A DNA stretch of 34,430 nt from an uncultured Clostridia bacterium (GCA_934130935.1 CAKOYQ010000015.1:1-34430), one strand, 5' to 3'; shown: positions 1 to 8,324, counted from the stretch's first letter. The notes: generated from the sequence alone by a model not told the origin. Made by a program: numbers and translations.

Positions 1-1
1 T

Positions 2-76
2 AAAAAGTTCCCACAGAAAAAAGTAAATAGAATTGTTGGAGCAATTAGAGTCAAAGAACGAGAAAAAGTTAGTTAA
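2..76 (+). CDS. 3' end of an unidentified protein, cut by the window edge
   Basis: An open frame enters from the left edge and stops at TAA 74-76, giving 24 basic residues that end in KEREKVS. It lies just before the TnpV-like gene, so it is probably the C-terminus of another gene of the same mobile element. There is too little sequence to name a family, and a chance open frame is possible. Confidence 0.35.
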   Translation, partial: KKFPQKKVNRIVGAIRVKEREKVS

Positions 77-107
77 AAAATTTAGTAAAAATGGAGGAAT
101 TGAAATT

Positions 108-500
108 ATGGAAAATAAAGAATTAAAAGAAAACAATATTGATAATAAATATGGAATTGAATATACAAAAGTAGGAGATTATTATATGCCTAATTTAGTT
201 TTAGAGAAAGAAGAAAAGATTATACTAAATAAATATGGAAGATTAAGACTAAAATTTTTAAAAGAAAATAAGAAAGCAGAATATACAATAATGTTTATGA
301 ACGGAACATTAAATAATCATTTAAAAGAAATACAAGAAACAGCAGAAGAAAAAGTTAATCTTATAGTCGAACAATTAAAAAAGGAAAATAATTTAACAGA
401 AGAAATGAAAAATACTAATCAATTATATTGGGTAGGAATGATGAACAATTTTAAAAATGAAGCAGAAGAAATTGTATTAAAGGAATTAATTTATGTATAA
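108..500 (+). CDS. TnpV-like transposon-encoded protein
   Basis: About 130 residues. The GIEYTKVGDYYMPNL start, the KYGRLRLKFLKE segment, LNNHLKEI and the QLYWVGMMNNFKNEAEEIVLKELIY end match the TnpV family carried by clostridial mobilizable transposons. The family's molecular role is unknown. I chose ATG 108 over an upstream in-frame TTG at 33 because GGAGG at 93-97 lies 10 bases before it and the family begins about here. It sits upstream of the probable oriT and mobilization genes, which supports an integrated mobilizable element. Confidence 0.75.
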   Translation: MENKELKENNIDNKYGIEYTKVGDYYMPNLVLEKEEKIILNKYGRLRLKFLKENKKAEYTIMFMNGTLNNHLKEIQETAEEKVNLIVEQLKKENNLTEEMKNTNQLYWVGMMNNFKNEAEEIVLKELIYV

Positions 501-540
501 GAAATTGATAATATAATTACAGAACTAAATGTATATACAA

Positions 541-645
541 ATTTGATGTCTATAAGTGTAGCGAGCATAGGATTTGTATTGCCACAAATCCGACATCTTA
601 CGATGAAAGGGGACTTTGTCCCCTATAACCCCTATCTTATGAAAT
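541..645 (+). other. Probable origin of transfer (oriT)
   Basis: This gene-free stretch directly precedes the mobC-relaxase pair and holds nested inverted repeats. GATGTC (545-550) pairs with GACATC (592-597). Inside it, GGATTTGT (570-577) pairs with ACAAATCC (584-591) over a 6-base loop. A second hairpin, GGGGAC (609-614) with GTCCCC (618-623), follows and then ATAACCCC. It is visibly more GC-rich than its flanks. Position and structure fit oriT of MobC/relaxase elements of Clostridia; the nick site is not assigned. Confidence 0.6.
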
Positions 646-743
646 GAAAAAATTTGATTGAAAATTGAATAAGAAATTAAAAAAATTTGAGAAAAATTTT
701 ATAAAAAATAAAACGAAAATTTATTAAAAGGAAGTGAAAAATT

Positions 744-1064
744 ATGAGAAATAGAACAATAGGAATTAATGTTAGAGTAAGCGAAAATGAAAAGAAAAAG
801 CTACAAAGAAAAGCTAAAAAGAGCAACTTGAATTTGTCATCTTATTTGAGAAAGTCTGGATTACAAAAGGAGATTTGTTCAATACCAGATGAAGAACTTC
901 GTAAAGTCTACAATGGAATTATTGAACTAAAAAATGAATTTCCTTATATGAGTGATGAAGAAATAAAAGATAAAATAACAAAAATGCAAAGTGATTTTTT
1001 AGACATTTACAATTATAAAAATGGAGATGATGACAGTGGCAACAACGAAAATATGGGCAATTAA
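744..1064 (+). CDS. MobC-like relaxosome accessory protein
   Basis: A 106-residue, strongly basic protein. The N-terminal half (RTIGINVRVSENEKKKLQRKA, then a helix with NLSSYLRKSGL) is a ribbon-helix-helix type DNA-binding domain typical of MobC proteins, which bind oriT and help the relaxase nick. The C-terminal part is acidic and polar. The start has AAGGAAG about 8 bases upstream. The end overlaps the relaxase start, indicating translational coupling. The name rests on motif and position. Confidence 0.7.
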   Translation: MRNRTIGINVRVSENEKKKLQRKAKKSNLNLSSYLRKSGLQKEICSIPDEELRKVYNGIIELKNEFPYMSDEEIKDKITKMQSDFLDIYNYKNGDDDSGNNENMGN

Positions 1065-2406
1065 AGATAGTATTTCTCGAGTAATAAGTTATGCCAAAAA
1101 TCCAGAAAAGACAATGTTTACAGATTTAAAACAAGTATTAAAATATGCAGAAAATGATGAGAAAACTATTGATAAAAACGAAAAAACTATGTATGTAACT
1201 GGAGTAAATTGTAAAGCAAAAACAGTCTATGAGGAAATGAAAATAGTACAAAATAGATTTGATAAAACAACAGGAAATGTTGCATATCACGCATATCAAA
1301 GTTTTAAAACAGGAGAAGCAACAGCAGAATTAGCACACAAAATTGGAGTAGAACTTGCTGAAAAAATGTGGAGTGAATATCAAGTGGTAGTTGCAACACA
1401 CCTCGATACTGGCACATACCATAACCATTTTGTAGTAAATTCAGTTAATATGTTTACAGGAAAGAAATTTAATTGCAATAAGGTGGCATATTATCATTTT
1501 AGAGAGTTATCAGATACTCTATGCAGAAAATATGGACTAACAGTTATTGAAAAGCCAAAAGGAAAAACACCAAGAAGTATATATTTTGCAGAAAAACGAG
1601 GAGAACCAACAAAGTATAATATAATAAGAAAAACTATTGATGAAGCAATGGAAATGTGTATAAATTATGAACAATTTAAAAAGATAATGCTTAAAAAAGG
1701 TTATATTATAAATGATGATTATAATAGGAAATATCCAACAATTCGTTCAATAAATGATAAAAAATCAGTAAGAATGTATCATTTAGGAGAACAATATTTG
1801 CCAAAAAACATTGCAAACAAAGTTAAACACAATCCATATTATTATCAAAATAGATATATGGAATTTATATACACTAAAAAGAAAAAGTCAAAATATAAAG
1901 TTTGTAAATATAAAGGTAAATTCAAAGACATTAGTAAAATGAGTGGGATTGATGTATTATTTTTATTACTATTTCATTTGTTAGGATTATTACCAAAACG
2001 AGAAAACTATCAGCCACTATCTCCAGAAATGAAACAAGAAGTAAGAAAAATGGAACTATATTCTAATGAGATTAGACTTATTGTAAGCGAAAAACTGAAA
2101 ACAACAGAAGATGTAAAATGCTATATTTCACAAACTAAAAAGGATATTGAAGATATTACTAATGTAAGACAAAAATACAGAAATAAGCTAAGAAATTGCA
2201 AAGATGATAAATTAATAAAGGAATATAAAGAAAAACGAAATGAATGCACTACAATTTTAAATAAGCATAGGAAAAATCTAAAAATAGCAAATTATATTAT
2301 AGAAGATACAACAAAGGTTAAAGAAGTAATAAAAATTGAAATGCGAATGAAAAATGGACAAGAAGATATTATTAAAACAAAGAAAAAAGAGAGAAATGCA
2401 AGATAA
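1036..2406 (+). CDS. Relaxase / mobilization nuclease (MobA/VirD2 family)
   Basis: About 456 residues, normal length for the family. It nicks oriT and carries the transferred strand during conjugation. The GTG at 1036 gives the usual N-terminus (VATTKIWAIKDS) and has GGAG at 1023-1026; ATG codons at 1021, 1027 and 1030 are alternatives. Numbered from that GTG, the candidate nicking tyrosine is Tyr19 (RVISYAKNPEKT), the HAYQSF motif starts at His85, and the metal-binding histidine cluster is His122, His129 and His131 in HLDTGTYHNHF. The C-terminal third is lysine-rich and helical. Transfer channel genes are absent, so the element would be mobilizable rather than self-transmissible unless they lie to the left. 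Confidence 0.88.
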   Translation: MATTKIWAIKDSISRVISYAKNPEKTMFTDLKQVLKYAENDEKTIDKNEKTMYVTGVNCKAKTVYEEMKIVQNRFDKTTGNVAYHAYQSFKTGEATAELAHKIGVELAEKMWSEYQVVVATHLDTGTYHNHFVVNSVNMFTGKKFNCNKVAYYHFRELSDTLCRKYGLTVIEKPKGKTPRSIYFAEKRGEPTKYNIIRKTIDEAMEMCINYEQFKKIMLKKGYIINDDYNRKYPTIRSINDKKSVRMYHLGEQYLPKNIANKVKHNPYYYQNRYMEFIYTKKKKSKYKVCKYKGKFKDISKMSGIDVLFLLLFHLLGLLPKRENYQPLSPEMKQEVRKMELYSNEIRLIVSEKLKTTEDVKCYISQTKKDIEDITNVRQKYRNKLRNCKDDKLIKEYKEKRNECTTILNKHRKNLKIANYIIEDTTKVKEVIKIEMRMKNGQEDIIKTKKKERNAR

Positions 2407-2540
2407 GAATATTAGAAGTTGTTATATATAAATGTAACAGCCTCTAATTATTTTATTATGGAAATATCAATAAAAAGCTATGAAAATATTGGAAATTGTG
2501 ATATAAATATATAAAAAGATTTAAAAGATAGGAAGTAATT

Positions 2541-3584
2541 ATGGAATATATAGATATATTTGATGAGAATAATAATCCAATAGGTGAAGTAAGAGAGAAA
2601 ACACAAGCACACGAAGATGGTAATTTCCATAGAACAGCACATATTTGGATTATGAATGATAAAAAAGAACTTTTATTACAAAAGAGAAGTGCAACAAAGA
2701 GATTACATCCTAATTGTTGGGATATTTCTGTAGCAGGACACATTAGAGCAGGAGAAACAGTAATTGAAGGAGCTATTAGAGAGTTAAAGGAAGAATTGGG
2801 AATTGAAATAGGAGAAAAAGATTTACAATATATTGCAACAATTAAAAGTACAAAAAATCCTAAAAATATGGAATTTGGTTATGTTTATCTATTGAAATGT
2901 AACAAAAAGATTGAAGATTATATTTTTGAAGATAATGAAGTATCAGAAGTAAAGTATGTATATTATGAGGAATTAGAAAAGATGGTTGAAAAAAGAGTAG
3001 AAGGATTGCTTATACATGAAGAAGAATATAAATATCTTTTTAAATATATTAGAAATCAAAACATAAAAATAAGAAAATGTACTAATAATGATGTTGAGGA
3101 AATATACAAAATTCAAAATATTGTAATAGATAATTTTAAAGAAGATGAAAAAGGTTATTTTTTGCCTTTTAAAAAAGAAACATACCTAAGAATATTGAAT
3201 GATCCTATAAATGATGGGGAGATATATGGTGCTTTTTCTGATGATAAAATGATAGCATGGATCTTTTTATCAGTTTCAAATAGAATGAAAGAATTAAAAC
3301 AAATGATTCCAAATTTAGAAAATAGTTGTGCAGATATAGATGGAGTTATAGTATTACCAAAATACAGAGGATATGGATTACAAAAAGTATTAGTAAAATA
3401 TCTTGAAGAAAAAGCTAAAGAAAAGGGAATAAAAAATATTATTGCTGAAGTGACATTTGGTAATATTTATAGCTTAAAAAATTTAAAGGATTTAGGGTAT
3501 GAAGAAAAAACTTGGTATGAAAAAGATGAAAATATAAAAAGATATATTTTATTAAAGAAATTAGGTGAAACAGAAAATGAGTAA
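2541..3584 (+). CDS. Nudix hydrolase fused to a GNAT acetyltransferase
   Basis: 347 residues, two domains. Residues 1 to about 165 are a Nudix hydrolase of the isopentenyl-diphosphate-isomerase-like type (YIDIFDENNNPIGEV start, FHRTAHIW), with a complete Nudix box at about 66-88: GHIRAGE, then RELKEELGI. Residues about 175-345 form a GNAT fold, with the acetyl-CoA loop region VLPKYRGYGLQKVL and a following NIYSLKNLKDLGYE helix. Substrates are not predictable; sanitation of a nucleotide or diphosphate plus N-acetylation is family inference. ATG 2541 has AGGAAG upstream. It is first in the cargo operon and overlaps the next gene. Confidence 0.82.
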   Translation: MEYIDIFDENNNPIGEVREKTQAHEDGNFHRTAHIWIMNDKKELLLQKRSATKRLHPNCWDISVAGHIRAGETVIEGAIRELKEELGIEIGEKDLQYIATIKSTKNPKNMEFGYVYLLKCNKKIEDYIFEDNEVSEVKYVYYEELEKMVEKRVEGLLIHEEEYKYLFKYIRNQNIKIRKCTNNDVEEIYKIQNIVIDNFKEDEKGYFLPFKKETYLRILNDPINDGEIYGAFSDDKMIAWIFLSVSNRMKELKQMIPNLENSCADIDGVIVLPKYRGYGLQKVLVKYLEEKAKEKGIKNIIAEVTFGNIYSLKNLKDLGYEEKTWYEKDENIKRYILLKKLGETENE

Positions 3585-4188
3585 TATTATAAAACCAATG
3601 ATATTTGATTTAAAAGATTTAGAAATGAAAGCTAAAAATGATGATAAATTTGCATGCTATATTTTAGGAAGAAGTTATGATAGCGAGGAAAATGGAGCTG
3701 AGCAAAGTTTTGAAAAAGCAATGTACTGGTATGAGAAAGGAAAAGAGTTAGGAGATCCTTGTTGTGCATATGGAGTTGGTGCTTGTTATTATTTTGGAGA
3801 TGGAGTAAAACAAGATAAGGAAAAAGCAAAACAAATACATATAAATGCTTATAAACCATTATTAGAACTTATTGAGAAGGAAAAAGAAAATCTGAGAAAA
3901 CAATCATTTTCAAAATTTTGTTTAGGAGCTTATTACAATTTTGGATTTGGCGATATTGAAAGAGATGAAAAGAAAGCATTTGAATTAATACATGATTGTG
4001 CGATGCAAGGACATTTACCTGCAATATATGATTTAGGTGCAAACTTTTATTATAATGGAATTGGAACAGAAAAGAACTTAAAGTTATCAGAATATTACTT
4101 AAAAATGGCAGTAGATGCAGAATTACCAAGAGCGAAAGTTAAGTTTAAACAATACAAAGATACATATAAAGATGAAATTGAAAAATAG
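3577..4188 (+). CDS. Sel1-repeat (TPR-like) protein
   Basis: About 203 residues of helical repeats. Recognisable Sel1 units include AMYWYEKGKELGDPCCAYGVG, then YYFGDGVKQDKEKA, and YYNGIGTEKNLKLSEYYLKMA. Such repeats bind other proteins. There is no signal peptide or membrane segment, so it is likely cytosolic. ATG 3577 is preferred (AGGTGA nine bases upstream); a GTG at 3565 is the alternative. The start overlaps the end of the Nudix-GNAT gene, so the two are translationally coupled. Function unknown. Confidence 0.8.
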   Translation: MSNIIKPMIFDLKDLEMKAKNDDKFACYILGRSYDSEENGAEQSFEKAMYWYEKGKELGDPCCAYGVGACYYFGDGVKQDKEKAKQIHINAYKPLLELIEKEKENLRKQSFSKFCLGAYYNFGFGDIERDEKKAFELIHDCAMQGHLPAIYDLGANFYYNGIGTEKNLKLSEYYLKMAVDAELPRAKVKFKQYKDTYKDEIEK

Positions 4189-4222
4189 TATAAAACAAGA
4201 AAGTCGATTTAGGAGGTAGAAT

Positions 4223-4774
4223 ATGGAAAATTATTTTATAATACATGGAAGTTTTGGAAGTCCATTTGGAAATTGGTTTAGTTGGTTACAAGATTTTATA
4301 ACAACAGATGGAAAACAAGTATATGTACCACAATTTCCAATAGGAGTGGTATATCAAAATTATGAAAATTGGAGTAAATTACTTAAATATTATTTAGATT
4401 TAGGATTAATTAATGAAAAGACAACAATAATAGCACATAGTATTGCACCAGTATTTGTTAGCAAATTTTTAGTAGAGAATAGAGTCAAGGTAAGAAAACT
4501 AATATTTGTATGTGGATTTAATAACTATTTCGGAATAAACGAGGAATATGATACAGTAAATAAGACAATGTATTTTGACAACTTAGTAGATGTGAAACAA
4601 TATGCAAATGAAATAATATGTTTTTATTCAAACAATGATCCATATGTAAAATATGAAGTAGAAAAGGAATTTGCAGATACTATTGCAACAGAGCAAGTTT
4701 TAATACCAAATGCAGGACACATAAATAGCGAGAGTGGATATGATACATTTGAAGATATAGTAAATTATATTTAA
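4223..4774 (+). CDS. RBBP9/YdeN-like serine hydrolase
   Basis: 183-residue alpha/beta hydrolase of the small RBBP9/YdeN type. The N-terminus (YFIIHGSFGSPFGNWFSWL) carries the HG oxyanion region. The nucleophile elbow is AHSIAP with Ser73, and the acid and base are Asp139 (NNDPYV) and His166 (NAGHIN), so the triad is complete. The elbow departs from the usual G-x-S-x-G at its last position (Ala), as often seen in this subfamily. A strong TAGGAGG lies before ATG 4223. Substrate unknown. Confidence 0.8.
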   Translation: MENYFIIHGSFGSPFGNWFSWLQDFITTDGKQVYVPQFPIGVVYQNYENWSKLLKYYLDLGLINEKTTIIAHSIAPVFVSKFLVENRVKVRKLIFVCGFNNYFGINEEYDTVNKTMYFDNLVDVKQYANEIICFYSNNDPYVKYEVEKEFADTIATEQVLIPNAGHINSESGYDTFEDIVNYI

Positions 4775-4785
4775 AGAGGTAAGAA

Positions 4786-5136
4786 ATGAAGAGAGTAAAA
4801 TCTAGTGATGCACAAATAATAAAAAATAGTGATACAAGTAAATTATTAGAATATTTAATAGGGTTAAAGGATAAAGACATTGATTTTTGTATAAATACAA
4901 TTAGTGGTAGATATCCAGAAAAAGGATATTGTACTAATGAAAAATGCAAAGAAATTTGTTATATACTAGAGGGAAATGGAACTCTCAATAAGAAAGGTGA
5001 GAGTATCAAATTTGAAAAAGATGATGTAATTCTAATAGAAAAAGAAGAAATTTACTATTGGAATGGAAATTGCAAGATAATTATGATATGCACTCCTGCT
5101 TGGTATAAGGAACAATGTAAGTTATTAGATTTATAG
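4786..5136 (+). CDS. Cupin-domain protein
   Basis: 116 residues forming one small beta-barrel: CYILEGNGTLNKKGESIKFEKDDVILIEKEEIYYWNGNCKIIM. The layout matches cupin motif 1 and 2, but the metal-binding histidines of classic cupins are replaced (CYILEG, YYWNG), so a metal-free or sensing role is possible. It begins 11 bases after the hydrolase stop, with AGAGG upstream, in the same operon. Function not predictable. Confidence 0.72.
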   Translation: MKRVKSSDAQIIKNSDTSKLLEYLIGLKDKDIDFCINTISGRYPEKGYCTNEKCKEICYILEGNGTLNKKGESIKFEKDDVILIEKEEIYYWNGNCKIIMICTPAWYKEQCKLLDL

Positions 5137-5162
5137 AAAAAATTTTAAAGGAGGTAAATAAT

Positions 5163-6214
5163 ATGTCAAATGAACTTGAACTATTAGATGATGACTTTGT
5201 GAAAATTGTAAAGGATATTGAAAAAGATATTTTAAATACAAGATATAATATTATTTCAAAGGCAAATAAAGAAGTAGTCAATTTTTATTTAAGGCTTGGA
5301 AAAATAATTAGTGATAATGCTAAATACGGAAATAATTTTATAATAGATTATCAGTTGCATTAAAATTAGATTTCCCAGATGAACAAGGCTTTTCAGCTCG
5401 TAATCTGGCAAGAATGAGAAAAGTATACGAAGCATATAAAGATTTAGCTAGTATTCCAGAAGAATTAGAAATAATATCATGGTCACAAAATTGTGTTTTA
5501 GTAGATAAAATCGAAGATATTGATAAAAGAGTTTGGTACGCTAAGCAAATTATTGAAAATGGTTGGTCTAAAACTGTATTAAGCCATCAAATTGATTTAG
5601 AATTATATGAAAGACAAGCCTTACCAGAGAAAATGACCAATTTTAATGATAAGCTACCTATTGCACAAAGCGAATTTGCTAGAGATATGATAAAAGATCC
5701 ATATATTTTTGAATTAGCTAACATAGGAAAAAGAGCAAAAGAAAGAGATATTGAAAAGGCAATGTTAGAAAGAATAAAGAATGTATTACTTGAATTAGGC
5801 AAAGGTTTTAGTTTTGTTGGAAATCAATATAAAATTTCAACAAATGATAATGATTATTATATAGATTTATTATTTTATCATTTGGACTTAAGATGTTTCG
5901 TGGTTGTAGAATTAAAAAATACGGAGTTTAAACCTGAATATGTTGGACAATTAGGATTTTATGTAACAGCAGTTGATGAAACTTTGAAAAAAGAAACGGA
6001 CAATGAAACGATAGGATTATTACTTTGTGAAGATAAAGATAAATTAACAGTTGAATGGTCTTTAAAAAGTGTAAATGCACCAATAGGAGTAGCGTCATAC
6101 AAAGTAAAAAATATTATTCCAAAAGAAATAATGGAGAAATTGCCAACGGAAGAAGAATTAAATTTATATATAAAAAAATTACCGAATGAGGAAATTGAAG
6201 AAGAAAATAATTAG
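5163..6214 (+). pseudogene. YhcG/DUF1016 family PD-(D/E)XK nuclease, frameshifted
   Basis: Two frames together make one YhcG-family protein of about 350 residues. The first (5163-5363) holds the N-terminal helices (VVNFYLRLGKIISDNAKYGNNFI) and stops early. The family sequence resumes in another frame with LSVALKLDFP and GFSARNLARMRKVYEAY, then continues to 6214 with the nuclease domain (YYIDLLFYHLDLRCFVVVELK; D and ExK residues intact). One missing base near 5348-5349 restores the frame. AAAGGAGG precedes ATG 5163. ATG 5414 could start a separate C-terminal protein, but no ribosome binding site is evident. A true mutation or an assembly error are both possible. Confidence 0.82.
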
Positions 6215-6221
6215 TATTTTG

Positions 6222-6245
6222 AAATTTGCCACCAGTGGCAAATTT
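6222..6245. repeat. Palindrome, left copy (TTTGCCAC core)
   Basis: Eleven-base perfect arms, AAATTTGCCAC and GTGGCAAATTT, separated only by CA, lie 8 bases after the frameshifted nuclease gene. A near-identical palindrome follows the next gene at 7642. The two-base centre and the lack of a long T-run make a simple intrinsic terminator less likely than a protein-binding or recombination site, though mRNA folding with a slightly larger loop is possible. Confidence 0.7.
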
Positions 6246-6305
6246 GTAATAAAATTAGAATATTAGTAATAAATACATCAAAAAAAGTATCAAGGAGAAA
6301 AGTTT

Positions 6306-7643
6306 ATGAAAATTGGAGCAATTGGATTTTATACAAATTTTAATCACAATAACATAGAAAATATAAAATATAGTAGTGAACAAACTATACTAGAATATGA
6401 TATGCTAATAATAAATGTTAATAATATTTATGAGGAATATGAAATAGTAGGTAACTATCAAGGAATCCCATCATTAACACATCAATCATCAAGAAATATA
6501 AGAGATGATATAGATAGAAGAAAAAAAGAATATGAAGCATATTTAAACAGTGGAAGATCTATTATAGTTATAACTCCTTATAGTGATAAAAGAACAATAT
6601 ATACGGGTAAACAAGAAATTTCTGGAACAGGAAGAAGTGCAAGAATAACGAATATAGTTGATTTCATTGATACTGAAAAATTTTCTCCTATGGGATTTAA
6701 TACTATAAGAGCAACAGGAGAGAATATCGAATTTATCAATAAAAATGCAAAAGAAGTATTTAATAAATATATTGATTGTTTTGAATATAATAGTTTTACA
6801 GATAAAGAACATGTACAAAATCCTATTGCTAAAATTACAGGGACTGATGAAATTGTTTTTTGGTATGAAAATATTAATAATGGGATAGTAATGTTTATGC
6901 CAGATGTTTATTTTTCACAATATGAAAAACAAAATGGTTCTAAGAAAGAAAAAAATTTTTTAGAAGATATTTATGAATTTATTCAAAATATAAATAAAAA
7001 ATCAATGCAAGATATTCCAAAATGGCTTAGTAGTTACGAAACATCCGAAGAAAAGGAACTGAATAAAAAAATAAACAAAATAGATAATGATATTAAAAAA
7101 TTAACTACTCAAAAAGAAAAATTAGAAAACAAAAAGTCAGATATCGATTACATAAAAAGATTATTTACTGCATTCGGAGAGGAACTTGAAGATATAGTAA
7201 AAAAGATATTTGAAATGTTAGGTTTTAATATTGTTAAATCAGGTGGAAACGAAGAAGATTTAGTATGCGAATTAAATGGAAAATATTTTATTTTAGAAAT
7301 TAAAGGTGTAGATGGAACAGCGACAGAGAAACATACTGCACAAACACTAAAATGGAGAACAAATTATTTTATAAATACTAGTATTGAAGGAAAAGGAGTA
7401 TTAGTTATAAATGGATTTAAAAATAAAGAATTAAATTCTAGAAATAATATATTTCCAAATCAGATATTAAAATATGCTAAATATCAAAATTTATGTTTAT
7501 TATCAACAGTACAACTATTTAACATATTTGAAAAGTTTAAAGAAGGCAAAATTACAGTTGAAGAGGTTGCAGATAATATTTTAAATCAAAATGGTATTTA
7601 TGAAGATTTAAAAGAATGGGACTTATATATAGATAAAAAATAA
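6306..7643 (+). CDS. PD-(D/E)XK nuclease-like protein with novel N-terminal domain
   Basis: 445 residues. The N-terminal about 230 residues are an alpha/beta domain with hydrophobic strands (MLIINVN, SIIVITPY, GIVMFMPDVYF) that I do not recognise. A coiled coil (about 245-280; KINKIDNDIKKLTTQKEKLE) links to a C-terminal restriction-endonuclease-like domain: a GEELEDIVKKIFEMLGF helix, then Asp318, Glu331 and Lys333 (NEEDLV, LEIKG), the D-ExK signature. An AAGGAG site precedes ATG 6306. The gene stands alone between two palindromes. A DNA-targeting defence role is inferred from fold and mobile context only. Confidence 0.75.
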   Translation: MKIGAIGFYTNFNHNNIENIKYSSEQTILEYDMLIINVNNIYEEYEIVGNYQGIPSLTHQSSRNIRDDIDRRKKEYEAYLNSGRSIIVITPYSDKRTIYTGKQEISGTGRSARITNIVDFIDTEKFSPMGFNTIRATGENIEFINKNAKEVFNKYIDCFEYNSFTDKEHVQNPIAKITGTDEIVFWYENINNGIVMFMPDVYFSQYEKQNGSKKEKNFLEDIYEFIQNINKKSMQDIPKWLSSYETSEEKELNKKINKIDNDIKKLTTQKEKLENKKSDIDYIKRLFTAFGEELEDIVKKIFEMLGFNIVKSGGNEEDLVCELNGKYFILEIKGVDGTATEKHTAQTLKWRTNYFINTSIEGKGVLVINGFKNKELNSRNNIFPNQILKYAKYQNLCLLSTVQLFNIFEKFKEGKITVEEVADNILNQNGIYEDLKEWDLYIDKK

Positions 7644-7665
7644 TTTTGCCACTAGTGGCAAAATT
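7642..7665. repeat. Perfect 24-bp palindrome, right copy
   Basis: AATTTTGCCACT and AGTGGCAAAATT form a perfect palindrome without spacer, overlapping the stop codon of the nuclease-like gene. It shares the TTTGCCAC-AGTGGCAAA core with the copy at 6222-6245, so the pair brackets this gene. Confidence 0.75.
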
Positions 7666-7704
7666 TATTCAAAAGGTATTGCCAAATATAAAAAATTATG
7701 TTAA

Positions 7705-7836
7705 ATTAAAAGCATAGTAATAGAAAAAAATACCGTTGTGGGTATACATATCTTTGAAACTATTGCTATAACTGATTTTGAAACGGATAATAAGGTGCTT
7801 TTGTGCGAGACATTTTTCGAATACGTCCTCCGCTAA
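7705..7836 (+). pseudogene. Open frame of foreign composition, no start codon context
   Basis: A 43-codon frame without ATG or ribosome binding site, ending in the string TDFETDNKVLLCETFFEYVLR. Bases about 7780-7845 are close to half G+C, unlike the AT-rich surroundings, which suggests a remnant of another element or a conserved element end. I do not recognise the protein, and it may be non-coding. Confidence 0.25.
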
Positions 7837-7897
7837 CGCACCAAACAATATTTGTTTGTTTAAATTTGTGATTTTTAGTAACGTTAAAAAATTTTGA

Positions 7898-7929
7898 AGT
7901 AGTTAATTAGATGGTAACTGCTTTTTTTT
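7898..7929 (+). terminator. Intrinsic terminator
   Basis: AGTAGTTA (7898-7905) pairs with TAACTGCT (7915-7922), allowing one G-U pair, over a 9-base loop and is followed by eight Ts. It closes the accessory region. Confidence 0.65.
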
Positions 7930-7958
7930 ATATCTAAAATATTTGACATTATAAACTA

Positions 7959-7986
7959 TTGCATAAAAAAAGAAATATGCTATTAT
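7959..7986 (+). promoter_or_regulatory. Candidate sigma-A promoter for the small ORFs
   Basis: TTGCAT (7959-7964), a 16-base spacer and TATTAT (7981-7986) precede the ORF at 8012. Confidence 0.45.
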
Positions 7987-8011
7987 CATTTTATAGAAAA
8001 GAGGTAATGAT

Positions 8012-8141
8012 ATGGAAAAAGAAAATGTATTAAATAAGACAATTTATAATTTTTCAGAAAGGGCAGATTAATATTACCTTTGGAAAACAAAGTATTATAG
8101 CAATCAATATTAAAGGGCTGAAAAAAATAATAGGAGAATAA
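8012..8141 (+). pseudogene. Small ORF, apparently frameshifted
   Basis: ATG 8012, with GAGGT six bases upstream, opens a 19-residue peptide that stops at 8071. A second frame then continues coding-like text (QINITFGKQSIIAINIKGL) to TAA 8139-8141. Joined, they would make about 42 residues with beta-strand character. Family unknown. A genuine 19-residue peptide or leader is the alternative. Confidence 0.35.
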
Positions 8142-8143
8142 CA

Positions 8144-8272
8144 ATGCCAAGTATTTCAACAATATTAATAGGAAACGTACAAAAGGCTATGGGAATGGTA
8201 CAACTAATAACAGCTTCTATAGGAACAATGTTAGCTTTTTTAATATATCAAGCAGAAAAAAATAAAGGTTGA
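8144..8272 (+). CDS. Small membrane protein, 42 residues
   Basis: ATG 8144 lies six bases after TAGGAGA and directly behind the preceding frame's stop. The product, MPSISTILIGNV..., has one hydrophobic stretch (MVQLITASIGTMLAFLIYQ) and a charged tail (AEKNKG), so it is predicted to be a single-pass membrane peptide. An intrinsic terminator follows 18 bases later, marking a complete mini-operon. No family recognised; a holin-like or toxin-like peptide is conceivable but unsupported. Confidence 0.55.
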   Translation: MPSISTILIGNVQKAMGMVQLITASIGTMLAFLIYQAEKNKG

Positions 8273-8290
8273 AAAAACTTAAAAAAAAAT

Positions 8291-8324
8291 AAAAAAATAG
8301 CAACATTTTCCTTGCTATTTTTTT
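8291..8324 (+). terminator. Intrinsic terminator
   Basis: AAAAAAATAGCAA (8291-8303) pairs with TTGCTATTTTTTT (8312-8324) around an 8-base loop. The right arm also serves as the -35 region of the next promoter. Confidence 0.85.
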
